Shown: one piece after another, positions 16,440 through 26,203 of the stretch
Numbering within the stretch: the first letter of the stretch is position 1
How the letters are laid out: every line of letters begins with the position of its first letter
Assembly: GCA_013373375.1 (NCBI GenBank)
Contig: JABXHY010000005.1
Span: 1-64,000, forward strand
From: Gammaproteobacteria bacterium
GTDB taxonomy: Bacteria > Pseudomonadota > Gammaproteobacteria > Enterobacterales > Kangiellaceae
Length of the DNA stretch: 64,000 nt
Direction of reading: 5' to 3'
Position numbers and translations under genes: made by a program
The notes under the pieces: generated by a model
The model's database searches: none
Told to the model about the DNA's origin: nothing
What the model saw: the letters and a program-made list of their open reading frames with translations, nothing else

Positions 16440-18707
16440 CTAGCGTCCAGCTCGAATTAAGCTGCCCAGTTGACGTTTCTCAAATTCTTGAAAAAGTAAG
16501 TTATAAACTTGATTGGGTCTTGGATAGGTCAAGGCTTCTTTTGTGATTGCTTCAGCATCCGCTTTTGAAAAAGTGCGAATAACTTTTTTAACTTTTAAAA
16601 GACTTCTTGCATTCATACTTAATGAATCAAAACCAAGTCCCACTAACAATAAAGCAGCCATAGGATCTCCAGCCATCTCGCCACAAAGATTCAAAGGAAT
16701 TTCTTGCTCATAACAAATTGCACGAATTTGATATAGAGCGCCCAGAACAGCAGGATGGTAGTTACTGTATAACGACGATACTCGAGTGTTATTGCGATCG
16801 ACTGCAAGTAAGTACTGTGCTAAATCATTACTGCCAACACAAATAAAGTCGACCTGCTCAGCGATGAAAGGTAGCTGATAAATCGCAGATGGAACTTCTA
16901 GAATAATCCCAATTTCTGGCATCGAAACAGTTTCGTCAGGGTGAGCAAGCTGTACTTCATGAAATGCCTGTTCAATCAAACGACGGCTTTGTTCCACTTC
17001 ATCAACTGACGAAATCATAGGTAATGAAATTCGAATGTCGTTTCTACCAATTGCTGCGGTTAAAATCGCTTTTACTTGTACCAAAAATATTTCCGGATGA
17101 TCCAGTGTCACTCTTATTCCGCGCCAACCAAGAAATGGATTATCTTCAATAATTGGAAAATAAGGGAGCTGTTTATCTCCACCAATATCCAAAGTCCGAA
17201 AAGTGACACTTTTATCTTTAAATGCTTCTAATACCGACCGGTAAATACGAATCTGTTCCTGCTCTCCCGGAAATTGTTCTCGTAATAAAAATGGTATTTC
17301 AGTTCGATAAAGCCCAACACCATCAGACCCCACATGAAGACTTTTTTCAAAGTCAGCTATTAAACCGGTATTCACTAATAGCGGAATGTTATGCCCATCG
17401 GTCGTCTCCGAGGGTAACTCCATATCTTGTTCAAGGTTTTTAACCAGTTTAGCTTCTTCTTTTGCTAACTCCTGATAAAACGACACCAGCGATTCGTCAG
17501 GTGCAATGAATAATGCCCCCTGATAACCATCAATAATAAGTTTCTGTCCTTCAAAACGATTGATAGGCACATTGTCAAAACCGCACACCGCTGGTATTCC
17601 TAATGCTTTCGCCAAAATTGCTGCATGAGACGTTGGCGATCCACGCATGGACACTATTCCCAATATTTTATCGATCGGGAGTTCCGCTAACATTCCTGCT
17701 GAAATTTCATCCGCCACTAGAATGGCATTTTTGTGCAGCTTGGGTCTGGCAGTTCGATCGTTTTCAAGATATATCAAAACGCGTCGAGCAAGATCTCTTA
17801 AGTCAGTTGCCCTTTCTCGAAAGTATGGATCTTCGATAGCTTCAAAGACTCGAGTGTGTTGATCGACGGCACGCCGCAATGCACCCGGAGCCCATTGTCC
17901 CTGCTCAATTTCGACTAGCACGTCTTTAATCAGTCCGTTTTTATCCAGTATGTTGGCATACGCATCAAATAAACTGAGTTCTTCAGGACCCAGCACATTT
18001 TCCATTCGGTCTTTCATTGTGGCAATTTCGTTTTGCGCCAGACGAAATGCTTTTTTAATCCGCTTTACTTCTGCTGCAATCGATTTCGCGGGCTTGTCTG
18101 GAATACCATCTAAATCAGCTGGAGGATAGAACACCATCGCGGAACCAACAGCTATACCGCTCGCGGCAGGAAAGCCGTCAAGCTTTCGAACAAGATGAGA
18201 TTCCGATTGCGGAGCCGACAAGGTATCGCGTTTTTTAGACTCCGCAATTAAGCCCGCCAATTGGGCTGCAAGTGTTACAAGAAAATTTTCTTCACTCTCA
18301 GAGAACTGTCGCGGCGCTTTTTGTTGCGCAACCAAAACGCCTATCACTTTTCGCTGGTGAATAATCGGAGCGCCCAGAAAAGCATAGAAGGGTTCTTCAC
18401 CAGCTTCAGGGAAATAATGGAAGTTTGGGTGTGCCGGCGCATCATCAAGGTTCAACGGCTCTTCTCGCTGAGCAACCAATCCGACAATCCCTTGATTGAA
18501 ATTAAGCTGCAACACACCCGCTGCTTTCGGATTCAAACCTCGAGTAGCCATGAGAACCAGTTGTTGATTCTGATAATCGGCCAAGTAGATTGAGGACACT
18601 TCACATCCAAGTGTGTCGCAAACTCGATTAACAACTATGGTTAACGCCTGCTGGGTGTCTGTGGCCAGATTTACTTCCTGGGTAATTTGCCGAAGACACT
18701 CAAGCAT
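16440..18707 (-). CDS. ptsP: PTS-Ntr enzyme I (phosphoenolpyruvate-protein phosphotransferase PtsP)
   Basis: 755 residues. It takes phosphate from PEP and passes it to NPr in the nitrogen-related PTS, which reports nitrogen and energy status. Domain order: GAF (1-160), EI N-terminal domain, PEP-utiliser swivelling domain with the phospho-accepting His ~361 in GSPTSHAAILAKALG, and the TIM barrel with PEP-binding motifs (RTLDIGGDKQ, LCGEMAGDP). Lies 33 bases after rppH on the same strand, the conserved rppH-ptsP pair. Confidence 0.96.
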   Translation of the reverse strand: MLECLRQITQEVNLATDTQQALTIVVNRVCDTLGCEVSSIYLADYQNQQLVLMATRGLNPKAAGVLQLNFNQGIVGLVAQREEPLNLDDAPAHPNFHYFPEAGEEPFYAFLGAPIIHQRKVIGVLVAQQKAPRQFSESEENFLVTLAAQLAGLIAESKKRDTLSAPQSESHLVRKLDGFPAASGIAVGSAMVFYPPADLDGIPDKPAKSIAAEVKRIKKAFRLAQNEIATMKDRMENVLGPEELSLFDAYANILDKNGLIKDVLVEIEQGQWAPGALRRAVDQHTRVFEAIEDPYFRERATDLRDLARRVLIYLENDRTARPKLHKNAILVADEISAGMLAELPIDKILGIVSMRGSPTSHAAILAKALGIPAVCGFDNVPINRFEGQKLIIDGYQGALFIAPDESLVSFYQELAKEEAKLVKNLEQDMELPSETTDGHNIPLLVNTGLIADFEKSLHVGSDGVGLYRTEIPFLLREQFPGEQEQIRIYRSVLEAFKDKSVTFRTLDIGGDKQLPYFPIIEDNPFLGWRGIRVTLDHPEIFLVQVKAILTAAIGRNDIRISLPMISSVDEVEQSRRLIEQAFHEVQLAHPDETVSMPEIGIILEVPSAIYQLPFIAEQVDFICVGSNDLAQYLLAVDRNNTRVSSLYSNYHPAVLGALYQIRAICYEQEIPLNLCGEMAGDPMAALLLVGLGFDSLSMNARSLLKVKKVIRTFSKADAEAITKEALTYPRPNQVYNLLFQEFEKRQLGSLIRAGR

Positions 18708-18740
18708 AGACAGTTATTAATCTCCCTTTAATGACAAGGC

Positions 18741-19289
18741 TTACTCCTTGTTTGAGGAATGTTTGCGGTTATGGTGATGCCTTCGTCTTCCGCGTTTTTG
18801 ACGCTGTTGACGTTGCAGCTCATGCATCAAAGGTAGTAGCTCCAATAACGCTTGTCGATAAACATCACGCTTAAAAGCCACCACCTGCCTGAGCGGATAC
18901 CAATATCCGACCCACATAAAGTCGTCAAACTCTGGGTGGTTAGTGGTTTCGAAATTGAGACGACTATCGTCCGTCACCAATTTCAGCAAATACCATTTCT
19001 GCTTCTGACCAATACACAGTGGAACACTATCATGACGAATGTAGCGAGTTGGCAAACGATACTTCAACCACTCGGTGGTCGACCCCAGTATCTTTACATC
19101 TTTGCGCGACAAACCAATTTCTTCGTGTAGCTCCCGAAACATTGTCTCATCGGCTGTTTCGCCATCATGTACGCCGCCCTGAGGAAACTGCCAAGAATTC
19201 TGACCGGCGCGTCGTGTCCAAAGTAACTGACCAGATTCATTACAGACGATTATGCCAACGTTGGCACGAAATCCTTCTGAATCAATCAC
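18741..19289 (-). CDS. rppH: RNA pyrophosphohydrolase RppH
   Basis: 182 residues. It removes pyrophosphate from mRNA 5' ends and so triggers RNase E decay. The Nudix box is complete (GVHDGET ... RELHEEIGL, residues ~38-59), and the N-terminal [21 protein letters not shown] is typical. The tail is extended and strongly basic ([19 protein letters not shown]), probably RNA-binding. Directly upstream of ptsP. Confidence 0.95.
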   Translation of the reverse strand: MIDSEGFRANVGIIVCNESGQLLWTRRAGQNSWQFPQGGVHDGETADETMFRELHEEIGLSRKDVKILGSTTEWLKYRLPTRYIRHDSVPLCIGQKQKWYLLKLVTDDSRLNFETTNHPEFDDFMWVGYWYPLRQVVAFKRDVYRQALLELLPLMHELQRQQRQKRGRRRHHHNRKHSSNKE

Positions 19290-19422
19290 TTATAAATACC
19301 AATTAAATTTTTCTTAAGGTAATTCAACCACAAGATCCTGATTTCAGCAAACAAAATCAGTCAACATTAATTGTTTCAATGGGTTTACAATAGCGAGTAA
19401 TTTAAGTGACAGATGAGAAAAT

Positions 19423-20154
19423 ATGGTGCGGCTGGCATTATTTGACCTTGATCATACCGTTCTGGAAGGCGACAGTGACCAGCTCTGGGGTGACTTTTTA
19501 CGTCAAAAACAATTAGTCGACGATTCGTATCAGCAACAAAAAGATCTATTTTACCAAGATTACTGCAAGGGTCGATTGAACATAAAAGACTTTATCGAGT
19601 TTTGCGGTCAAACTCTCATGAGATTCTCCAAGCAGCAACGCCTAGAATTAGGCGTCGAATTTCAACATCAATGTCTTGAAAAACATTTAAGGCCGAAAGC
19701 TAAAGCAAAAATCGCTTACCACCAAAAACAGGGCGATTGTGTTGTGTTAATCTCAGCCACTAATCGATACCTGGTTAATTTATCAGCGAGTTTATTAAAT
19801 ATTCCTTTCGTTATAGCAAGCGAATTTGCAATTGACTCCAAAGGCGAAAGCTCGAAACACAATGACCAACCGTGTATGACTAAGCTTATAAGTACACCGG
19901 CTTTTCAAGAGGGAAAAGTCATTCGAATTAGAGAGTGGCTTGAGCATAATGATTTAAATTTTAAGTCAACAATTGCTTATTCCGATTCACACAATGATAT
20001 GCCGTTACTAAAATGGGTTGATAAAGCTGTCGCGGTAAATCCAGACGAAAAGCTCAAACAATATGCAGTAGCAAACAATTGGGAAATTTTGGATTGGCGG
20101 CCGACAGACTTTTTAACAAGAGAACAATCGATAATCGAGGCGAATGCTCTATGA
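19423..20154 (+). CDS. HAD-IB family phosphatase (SerB-like)
   Basis: 243 residues. HAD motif I is LFDLDHTV with the nucleophile Asp and the acid/base Asp; motif II is VLISATN; motif IV is AYSDSHNDMPLL. The helical cap WGDFLRQKQL matches the subfamily IB phosphatases annotated as SerB-like or CicA-like; the physiological substrate is uncertain. The stop overlaps the mutH start (ATGA), so they are coupled. Confidence 0.9.
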   Translation: MVRLALFDLDHTVLEGDSDQLWGDFLRQKQLVDDSYQQQKDLFYQDYCKGRLNIKDFIEFCGQTLMRFSKQQRLELGVEFQHQCLEKHLRPKAKAKIAYHQKQGDCVVLISATNRYLVNLSASLLNIPFVIASEFAIDSKGESSKHNDQPCMTKLISTPAFQEGKVIRIREWLEHNDLNFKSTIAYSDSHNDMPLLKWVDKAVAVNPDEKLKQYAVANNWEILDWRPTDFLTREQSIIEANAL

Positions 20155-20813
20155 TTACACCGCCAAGCTCAGAGCAAGAGCTGCTGTGTCGTGCAGAAAG
20201 AATTGCCGGTAAAACATTAGGTGAATTAGCCAATACTTATGCTAGCCAAATCCCCAGCAATTTACTTTTCGAAAAAGGCTGGGTTGGCCAGTTTTGCGAA
20301 AAATTACTTGGTGCAAGTGCCGGCTCTTTACCCGAACCGGATTTTCCTCAACTTGGAATAGAATTAAAAACCATTCCTATCGATAGTTCCGGTCGCCCTC
20401 TCGAATCAACTTATGTCAGTGTCGTTCCTATGTCAGCAACTGGAGAAACATGGGAAACGTCTGTGGTGTTTCATAAGCTTTCCAAAGTGCTCTGGCTACC
20501 AATAATGAGTGAGAAACCTTTGTCCATCGAGCAACGCGTGGTTGGCATGCCAATTATGTGGCAACCGAATCCAGAACAACTCGAGCTGATACGTATGGAC
20601 TGGGAAGAAGCGCTCGAAAAAATAATGCTTGGCGATCATGGTGCTTTAAACGCTAAATTTGGTGAGGTATTACAAGTTCGCCCAAAAGCAGCTCACTCAA
20701 GGGTTCTAACGGAAGCCGTTGGACCTGAAGGTCACACAGTAAAAACATTGCCCAGGGGCTTTTATCTTCGCCCCAGTTTTACTCAAAATATATTACGACA
20801 ATTGACCTATTGA
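20151..20813 (+). CDS. mutH: DNA mismatch repair endonuclease MutH
   Basis: 220 residues from the ATG at 20151, which overlaps the upstream stop by 4 bases. It nicks the unmethylated strand at hemimethylated GATC sites when activated by MutL. The catalytic D-x6-E-x-K is intact as Asp64, Glu71, Lys73 (DFPQLGIELK). MutH normally occurs only with Dam methylation, so the genome probably carries dam and mutS/mutL. Confidence 0.95.
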   Translation: MITPPSSEQELLCRAERIAGKTLGELANTYASQIPSNLLFEKGWVGQFCEKLLGASAGSLPEPDFPQLGIELKTIPIDSSGRPLESTYVSVVPMSATGETWETSVVFHKLSKVLWLPIMSEKPLSIEQRVVGMPIMWQPNPEQLELIRMDWEEALEKIMLGDHGALNAKFGEVLQVRPKAAHSRVLTEAVGPEGHTVKTLPRGFYLRPSFTQNILRQLTY

Positions 20814-20825
20814 GATTCTCAATAG
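20807..20825. terminator. Short hairpin at the mutH stop
   Basis: CTATTGAG (20807-20814), ATT loop, CTCAATAG (20818-20825): a perfect 8-base-pair palindrome spanning the mutH stop codon. There is no strong T-tract after it, so it may be a weak terminator or an mRNA-stabilising hairpin. Confidence 0.35.
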
Positions 20826-20890
20826 AGCTTGCTATTTCATTAAATTGCTTTCAACATAGCGTCTAATCATAAAAAGTGATCATTGTCTCT

Positions 20891-23011
20891 ATGAAATTAA
20901 AACATTCTTCCTTTTTAGCTCTTTTATTTTTCGTTATTTCCTTTGTACCGGCCGCTTTTTCACAAGTCGACTCTATCGGTAAAGACCTTTCCGAATTAGA
21001 TAAAACGATAAATAATGAAGCGGGTATCAAGCAATTACAACAAAGTTTATTACAGCTCAATGAACTCTCTGCTCAGGTCAGTGATTGCATACAAGACTTA
21101 AACAAAGAAACTGCGTCGGAATTGTCAGAAGAAGATAAGAATAAACTTGACCAGTGTTCCTCTTACGAGCAAACCATTAATGAACAAAAGAAGAGTTTAA
21201 ATACCTATTTAAATAAACTGTCATTTTCTCGTTACAAAGAGCAAGGCCTATCAATTATTAGTTTAGTTATGAGTCCTAAAGATACTGGCTCAACAGACTC
21301 AGTTAGAGTGATAGCATTTGAGATAGACTCTAAAAACTTATGGTTTCTCGCTCTATCAAGTGTGTTTTTTGTTATCAGTTTTTTCATCCTCGCTGGGTTA
21401 AGACGATTTCAATCACGCCACTCTTCTAGCAAAATAAAATTTTGGTATTACCCAACAATACTATTGCTCTGCATAATCAATTACGTACTCATTTGGTTTT
21501 ATAACTTTAGTAAAGTTGAGTCGCTATTGTATTGGTACAGCATGGTACTTGGAGCGACCTTAACTCTGATTTCACGCAAAGAATTTTCACTTAAAACGCT
21601 ATTGGTAGGTATAGTAATCATTTCGGTGAATAGTATAACAGGGCATATTTTTGTCGTACCGACGACAGAAATTACCATGTTAAAACCAGTATGGTTCGAC
21701 TGGATCTATTTAAATGTTTGGTTATTATTGGTTTATGTAACGTCTTGGTCCTGGCTTAAAAACCATATTCGATACGCACTCGGATTTTTTGCCCTCGTTA
21801 ATCTCATTGAAATCTTTGGGTTTCATGTTACTTCGCACCAACTTGTTCTTACCGCCGCTATCATTCGTTTTAGTTGGCTTACTTTTGAACTCATTAAGCT
21901 TGCAGTTCCTGAGGTAATTAGTAATCTTTATACAGCCTTTGAACGACTACCATTTAACAAACTTAGTCCTCAAGCGATTCAAACTTTACCAGGCAAACGC
22001 TGGGTCGAAACTGGATTAAGTGCGCTCATTCTTATGTTAATCCTCACTACGCAGTTACAGTTTTTTGGGATACCTATTTACTACACGGAACAATTAATTT
22101 TTGCATTGGAACATGAAATCAGTATTGGAACGATTTCTCTTTCAATATCCTCAATATTAGAAGCATCAATAACTTTTGGAGTCCTACTAAGTGTTGCCAA
22201 AATACTGCAGCATTATGTGGAACGAAAAAATGTGATTGCGGATGGTGCTGCAGATGCTAATACCAACGAAGCATTAGGTTCAATATTTTGGTATGGCGCA
22301 GTTGTTACGGCAGGATTAACCGGTTTATCCATCGCTGGGTTTAGCGTTCAAAATCTTGCTCTGGTAGCCGGCGCTTTCTCGATTGGAATAGGGTTTGGTT
22401 TACAAAATATCGTCAGTAACTTTGTGTCAGGTCTAATTCTTCTTATCGAAAGACCAATCAAAAAGGGCGATTGGGTAGTAATTGGGAGTACCGAGGGCTT
22501 TGTAAAAAAGGTCAGTATCAGAGCAACTGAAATCCAGACCTTTGATAGAGCCGATATTATCGTTCCTAATTCCGATTTAATTACTAACCAAGTTACTAAT
22601 TGGATGTTAAATGATCGCATCGCAAGGGTTAAAGTGGCTGTTGGAGTTGCTTACGGTAGTCCAACTGATAAAGTTAAAGAAATATTATTAAGCATTGCCA
22701 ATGAGCAACCAGAATTAATAAAAGACAATGAGCAATATCCCGTTCAAGTTCATTTTATTAGCTTTGGAGACAGCAGCCTAAATTTTGAAGTACGAGCTTT
22801 CTTAAACGACGTTGGGGATATTTACAAAGTCAGAAGTACGATGAACTTTAAAATCGATCAAGCGTTTAGAGATAACGATATTGAGATTCCATTCCCTCAG
22901 CGAGATCTTCATATTCGAAGTGATGCAACTAAGGACTCTAAGGACTCTAAGGACTCTAAGGACTCTAAGGACTCTAAGGACTCTAAGGACTCTAAGGACT
23001 CTAAGGAATAG
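20891..23011 (+). CDS. Large mechanosensitive ion channel, MscS/MscK type
   Basis: About 706 residues from the ATG at 20891 (a GTG five codons earlier is less likely). An N-terminal signal peptide ends near FVPAAFS. A periplasmic helical coiled region (residues ~25-130) follows, then about ten membrane helices. The C-terminal MscS core is at ~480-690 with the pore helix AGAFSIGIGFGLQNIVSNFVSG and the beta domain GDWVVIGSTEGFVKKVSIRATEI. It opens under membrane tension to release solutes in hypo-osmotic shock. The last residues are eight tandem Lys-Asp-Ser triplets encoded by a perfect 9-base repeat. The zntB gene starts 6 bases after the stop. Confidence 0.9.
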   Translation: MKLKHSSFLALLFFVISFVPAAFSQVDSIGKDLSELDKTINNEAGIKQLQQSLLQLNELSAQVSDCIQDLNKETASELSEEDKNKLDQCSSYEQTINEQKKSLNTYLNKLSFSRYKEQGLSIISLVMSPKDTGSTDSVRVIAFEIDSKNLWFLALSSVFFVISFFILAGLRRFQSRHSSSKIKFWYYPTILLLCIINYVLIWFYNFSKVESLLYWYSMVLGATLTLISRKEFSLKTLLVGIVIISVNSITGHIFVVPTTEITMLKPVWFDWIYLNVWLLLVYVTSWSWLKNHIRYALGFFALVNLIEIFGFHVTSHQLVLTAAIIRFSWLTFELIKLAVPEVISNLYTAFERLPFNKLSPQAIQTLPGKRWVETGLSALILMLILTTQLQFFGIPIYYTEQLIFALEHEISIGTISLSISSILEASITFGVLLSVAKILQHYVERKNVIADGAADANTNEALGSIFWYGAVVTAGLTGLSIAGFSVQNLALVAGAFSIGIGFGLQNIVSNFVSGLILLIERPIKKGDWVVIGSTEGFVKKVSIRATEIQTFDRADIIVPNSDLITNQVTNWMLNDRIARVKVAVGVAYGSPTDKVKEILLSIANEQPELIKDNEQYPVQVHFISFGDSSLNFEVRAFLNDVGDIYKVRSTMNFKIDQAFRDNDIEIPFPQRDLHIRSDATKDSKDSKDSKDSKDSKDSKDSKDSKE
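22931..23002 (+). repeat. Perfect 9-base tandem repeat (AAGGACTCT) x8 at the 3' end of the MscS gene
   Basis: Eight uninterrupted identical copies from 22931 to 23002, followed by a partial unit before the stop at 23009-23011. The unit is a multiple of three, so gain or loss of copies changes only the number of KDS triplets in the C-terminal tail and never the frame. The perfect identity suggests recent expansion by replication slippage. Confidence 0.97.
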
Positions 23012-23017
23012 ATTAAG

Positions 23018-23980
23018 ATGAAAAATGTAACAGATCCTCAAATGTTTGAGCGCTCGAGTGAAGGCTGGAAGGTAGCATCTGATCTAGAGCAGCTCAATAA
23101 CGAGAACGAAAGCTGGTTTACAATAGATTATCGAGACGAAGCGACTGTCGAAAAAACGTTTGAGTTACTGCAGTTATCGCCAAGTCAGGAAGCAGCATTA
23201 AGAGACCCCGATATTCGTCCAAGATTATGGATCGGTAAAAACCAACAAATTTTATTATTCATGCGAGGTATTAATTTAAATCCAAATTCCGAACCGGAAG
23301 ATATGGTGGGTCTGAGAATTTACTTTGATAAGAATCGATTAGTTTGTTTAAGAAATCGTAAGTTACAGGCAATTGCCAATGTGAGAGAGAAGATAGTTGA
23401 AAACTCAACAGCCTATTCAAGTTTACAAAAAGTTTTCATCGATATTTTAAAAGCATTGTTACTCCGAATCGAAACGCACATTGCAAAATTAGCCAATAAC
23501 CTTGATGACATTGAAGATAAAATTGATGACGGCAAGCTTGTACAACTAGAGGAGCTAGAAAGCTTAAGACGCCCATCAGCAAAGTTGTGGCGTTATTTGC
23601 AACCACAACAAGATGTACTTAAGCGCTTAACAGAAGTATCTATTGATTGGCTTGATGATGAAACTCTAAACGAACTAAAAGAAATAGAAGACTCGATGAC
23701 CTTTAACTTAGAAGAGCTGTCATTGGTAAAAGAAAGGTGCCAGTTAGTTGAAGCACACATCAATAATAGATTAAGTCAGCGCGTCAACACTAACCTTTAT
23801 CTAATTTCAATTATCACAGCGATCTTCATTCCGATTTCGTTTTTAACAGGTTTATTAGGAATAAACGTTGGCGGCATGCCCGGTGTCGAAAGCAATGCCG
23901 CATTCTGGACAGTTTGTGGAATATTATTTGTTCTTGTTATTTTGGAAATTATTTACTTAAAAAAGAACAAATGGTTTTAG
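23018..23980 (+). CDS. zntB: Zinc transporter ZntB (CorA family)
   Basis: 320 residues. A soluble alpha/beta N-terminal domain and long helices are followed by two C-terminal membrane helices. The pore motif is GINVGGMPG (from residue ~281), the ZntB form of the CorA GMN motif, which favours Zn2+ over Mg2+. ZntB is a pentameric zinc/proton transporter of the inner membrane. It begins 6 bases after the MscS gene, so the two are likely co-transcribed. Confidence 0.92.
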   Translation: MKNVTDPQMFERSSEGWKVASDLEQLNNENESWFTIDYRDEATVEKTFELLQLSPSQEAALRDPDIRPRLWIGKNQQILLFMRGINLNPNSEPEDMVGLRIYFDKNRLVCLRNRKLQAIANVREKIVENSTAYSSLQKVFIDILKALLLRIETHIAKLANNLDDIEDKIDDGKLVQLEELESLRRPSAKLWRYLQPQQDVLKRLTEVSIDWLDDETLNELKEIEDSMTFNLEELSLVKERCQLVEAHINNRLSQRVNTNLYLISIITAIFIPISFLTGLLGINVGGMPGVESNAAFWTVCGILFVLVILEIIYLKKNKWF

Positions 23981-24001
23981 CCAATCATGTTAAACTAAAA
24001 T

Positions 24002-24040
24002 TAAAGTAGATGAATGTTTCTAAATTATTCATCTACTTTA
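24002..24040. terminator. Strong bidirectional terminator between zntB and the sodium channel gene
   Basis: TAAAGTAGATGAAT (24002-24015) and ATTCATCTACTTTA (24027-24040) form a perfect 14-base-pair stem with an 11-base loop between convergent genes. The right arm includes the last codons and stop of the channel gene. Confidence 0.65.
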
Positions 24041-24846
24041 TCCGCTTTATTTAGAGTTTTACTTAGAGTTCTCATTTCTTTTCTTAATCTTATTATTTCG
24101 TGATATAAAATTTCACGCTCACCATGTGCTTCAGCAATAACCTCTCGATCAGTTTTTCCTTGTTCCATTTCGTGCTTGGTTTGCATTGCATTTACGACCA
24201 CAGCGATAAATAAATTTAACATGGTAAACGTCGCGATCAAAATAAAGGGAACAAAAAATGCCCACGCCATCGGTTGTTGTTCCATGACTGGCCTTACGAT
24301 TCCCATCGACCAACTTTCTAACGTCATAATTTGAAATAATGTATAAAAACTCTTTCCTAAAGTACCAAACCACTCAGGGAAATTCGCTGAAAATAATGTC
24401 GTCGCCATTACCGCTGATACATAGAAAATTAAAGACAACAAGGCAACGATAGCACCCATTCCCGGAAGAGATTGAATAAGAGCAGATACTACAGCTCGCA
24501 TGCTTGGTGCAACTGATACTAGGCGCAATACACGCAGCACCCTCAGCGCTCTTAAAATTGCAAATGGACCGCTAGAAGGAATGAGCGATATGGTCACAAC
24601 AATAAAATCAAAAATACTCCATGGATCAGTAAAAAATTTTAATCGATACACCATTAACCGCATAATGATTTCAATTAAAAAGATACCTAAAATAATCCTA
24701 TCAATTGTGACTAGCCAAGTGCCGTAACTCACCATAATATCTGGCGAAGTTTCCAATCCAAGAATAATGGCATTGACGACAATTATGGCAATGATAAAGT
24801 TTTGAAATCGACTGTTTTCAATTAGTCGTTTTAAAGACGCCATCAT
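24025..24846 (-). CDS. Bacterial voltage-gated sodium channel (NaChBac/NavBac family)
   Basis: 273 residues, six membrane helices as in one domain of a eukaryotic Nav channel; functions as a homotetramer. The S4 voltage sensor has arginines at every third position (RALRVLRVLRLV). The pore has the TLESW selectivity filter at residues 175-179 (Glu177 is the filter glutamate), and the S6 helix ends FIAVVVNAMQ. A C-terminal coiled coil follows (EIIRLRKEMRTLSKTLN). In marine and alkaliphilic bacteria such channels are tied to sodium-driven motility, pH homeostasis and chemotaxis. It is convergent with zntB and lies downstream of the MATE gene. Confidence 0.93.
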   Translation of the reverse strand: MMASLKRLIENSRFQNFIIAIIVVNAIILGLETSPDIMVSYGTWLVTIDRIILGIFLIEIIMRLMVYRLKFFTDPWSIFDFIVVTISLIPSSGPFAILRALRVLRVLRLVSVAPSMRAVVSALIQSLPGMGAIVALLSLIFYVSAVMATTLFSANFPEWFGTLGKSFYTLFQIMTLESWSMGIVRPVMEQQPMAWAFFVPFILIATFTMLNLFIAVVVNAMQTKHEMEQGKTDREVIAEAHGEREILYHEIIRLRKEMRTLSKTLNKADKVDE

Positions 24847-24880
24847 CAGAGACTACTCCTTTTACAACATTTTCGACTGT

Positions 24881-26203
24881 CTAAATCCAGGTCCGCTTTA
24901 AATAGCGCTGCAAATAATAAGCTAAGCCTGCAGCACGCATAATCATGAAGCCCGAAAAGGCTATCCAGATTCCATGGTTACCCCATAATTTTACCGTAAA
25001 CAAAAGTGGTAGGAATACTAAAATTACCGCAACTAGCATACTATCTCGCATAGAAGACAATTGAGTAATTCCAATAAAAATACCATCTAGCCAATAGCTC
25101 CATACACCTATCAGTGGCAACATTACAAGATAAGGTAAATACATAAGAGCAATAGCTTGTACGTCTTTCAATCCAGTCATAATGTGTATAATTTGCGAAC
25201 CTAAGAGTCCAAAAATAATCATAAACATTACACTGCTTATTAATGACCAAAAGCCTGTAACACAAATCGCTTTTTTAAACGCAGTTTGTGATCGTTTTCC
25301 AAAAGCATTGCCCGCCATAGCTTCCACAGCGTTTGCAAATCCATCTAAGCCGTACGACATAATTAAAACAAAATTCATTAATACAGCATTCGCAGCAAGA
25401 ACTATATCGCCCATGCTTGCGCCAACAGCCGTTTGCGAATAAAACACCGTTTCGAGTGCTAGAGTCCGAATAAAAATATCACGATTCATCCGAATCAGTT
25501 TTGCAATCGCGCTTCTTTCAAACAGCGGCTTTTTTTTTGTCGAAGGAATTGATTTTAAACAAATCCATACAGCAATAATGCCTACCAATAACCCCGCGTA
25601 ATCGGCAATGACACTCGCCCAAGCAGCACCTTCAACTTTCCAATCCATCCAGACCACAAACTGAATATCCAAATAAATATTAACCAGATTGCTGATCAAT
25701 AAAATTATTAGTGGCCAACGTGCTTTCTGTAACCCTAGCAACCATCCAATAAAGACATAACGCAACAGTAGAGCCGGAAGTGACCAAATCCGTATATCGA
25801 AATACTGGCGAGCATAATCCAGTACTTCTTGACTGGCCTGCATAAATACTGTGGCGAGATACCACACGAGATCCTGAAGCAGCAATATCACCAATGACAA
25901 GCTGAGTGCCGTAATTACACCGTTAAATAAAACTTGGCGCTGTTGAAAATCATCATCTCTGCCTGTCGCTTGAGCCGCAAGGCCGGTAGTGCTCATTCTC
26001 AAAAAGCCCATGATCCACATCAGCATTGTGATAATCAGAGAGCCAACTGCAGTTGCTCCTAGATAATAGGGTTGCTGCAGGTGTCCGACGACCGCAGTAT
26101 CAACCAACCCGGTAATGGGAACGGTTAAATTCGATAATATCATCGGGATGGCTAACGCAAAGGTTTGCCGATGAACGTTCTTGTCGGAAAGGTATTGCAG
26201 CAT
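24881..26203 (-). CDS. MATE family efflux transporter, DinF-like
   Basis: 440 residues, 12 membrane helices in two homologous halves. The N-terminal pattern FALAIPMILSNLTVPITGLVDTAVVGHL is typical of the DinF branch of MATE exporters, which use Na+ or H+ gradients to expel cationic drugs or toxic metabolites. Given the sodium channel 34 bases downstream, Na+ coupling would be sensible, but the ion is not decidable from sequence. No LexA box was seen upstream. Confidence 0.88.
   Translation of the reverse strand: MLQYLSDKNVHRQTFALAIPMILSNLTVPITGLVDTAVVGHLQQPYYLGATAVGSLIITMLMWIMGFLRMSTTGLAAQATGRDDDFQQRQVLFNGVITALSLSLVILLLQDLVWYLATVFMQASQEVLDYARQYFDIRIWSLPALLLRYVFIGWLLGLQKARWPLIILLISNLVNIYLDIQFVVWMDWKVEGAAWASVIADYAGLLVGIIAVWICLKSIPSTKKKPLFERSAIAKLIRMNRDIFIRTLALETVFYSQTAVGASMGDIVLAANAVLMNFVLIMSYGLDGFANAVEAMAGNAFGKRSQTAFKKAICVTGFWSLISSVMFMIIFGLLGSQIIHIMTGLKDVQAIALMYLPYLVMLPLIGVWSYWLDGIFIGITQLSSMRDSMLVAVILVFLPLLFTVKLWGNHGIWIAFSGFMIMRAAGLAYYLQRYLKRTWI

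Noticed and set aside
22931-23002. CRISPR-like array
   Set aside because: The unit is 9 bases, without spacers; it is a coding microsatellite.
22802-23041. Minus-strand reading frame with an Arg-Val-Leu repeat
   Set aside because: It is only the antisense of the 9-base tandem repeat in the MscS gene, with no start signal or family match.
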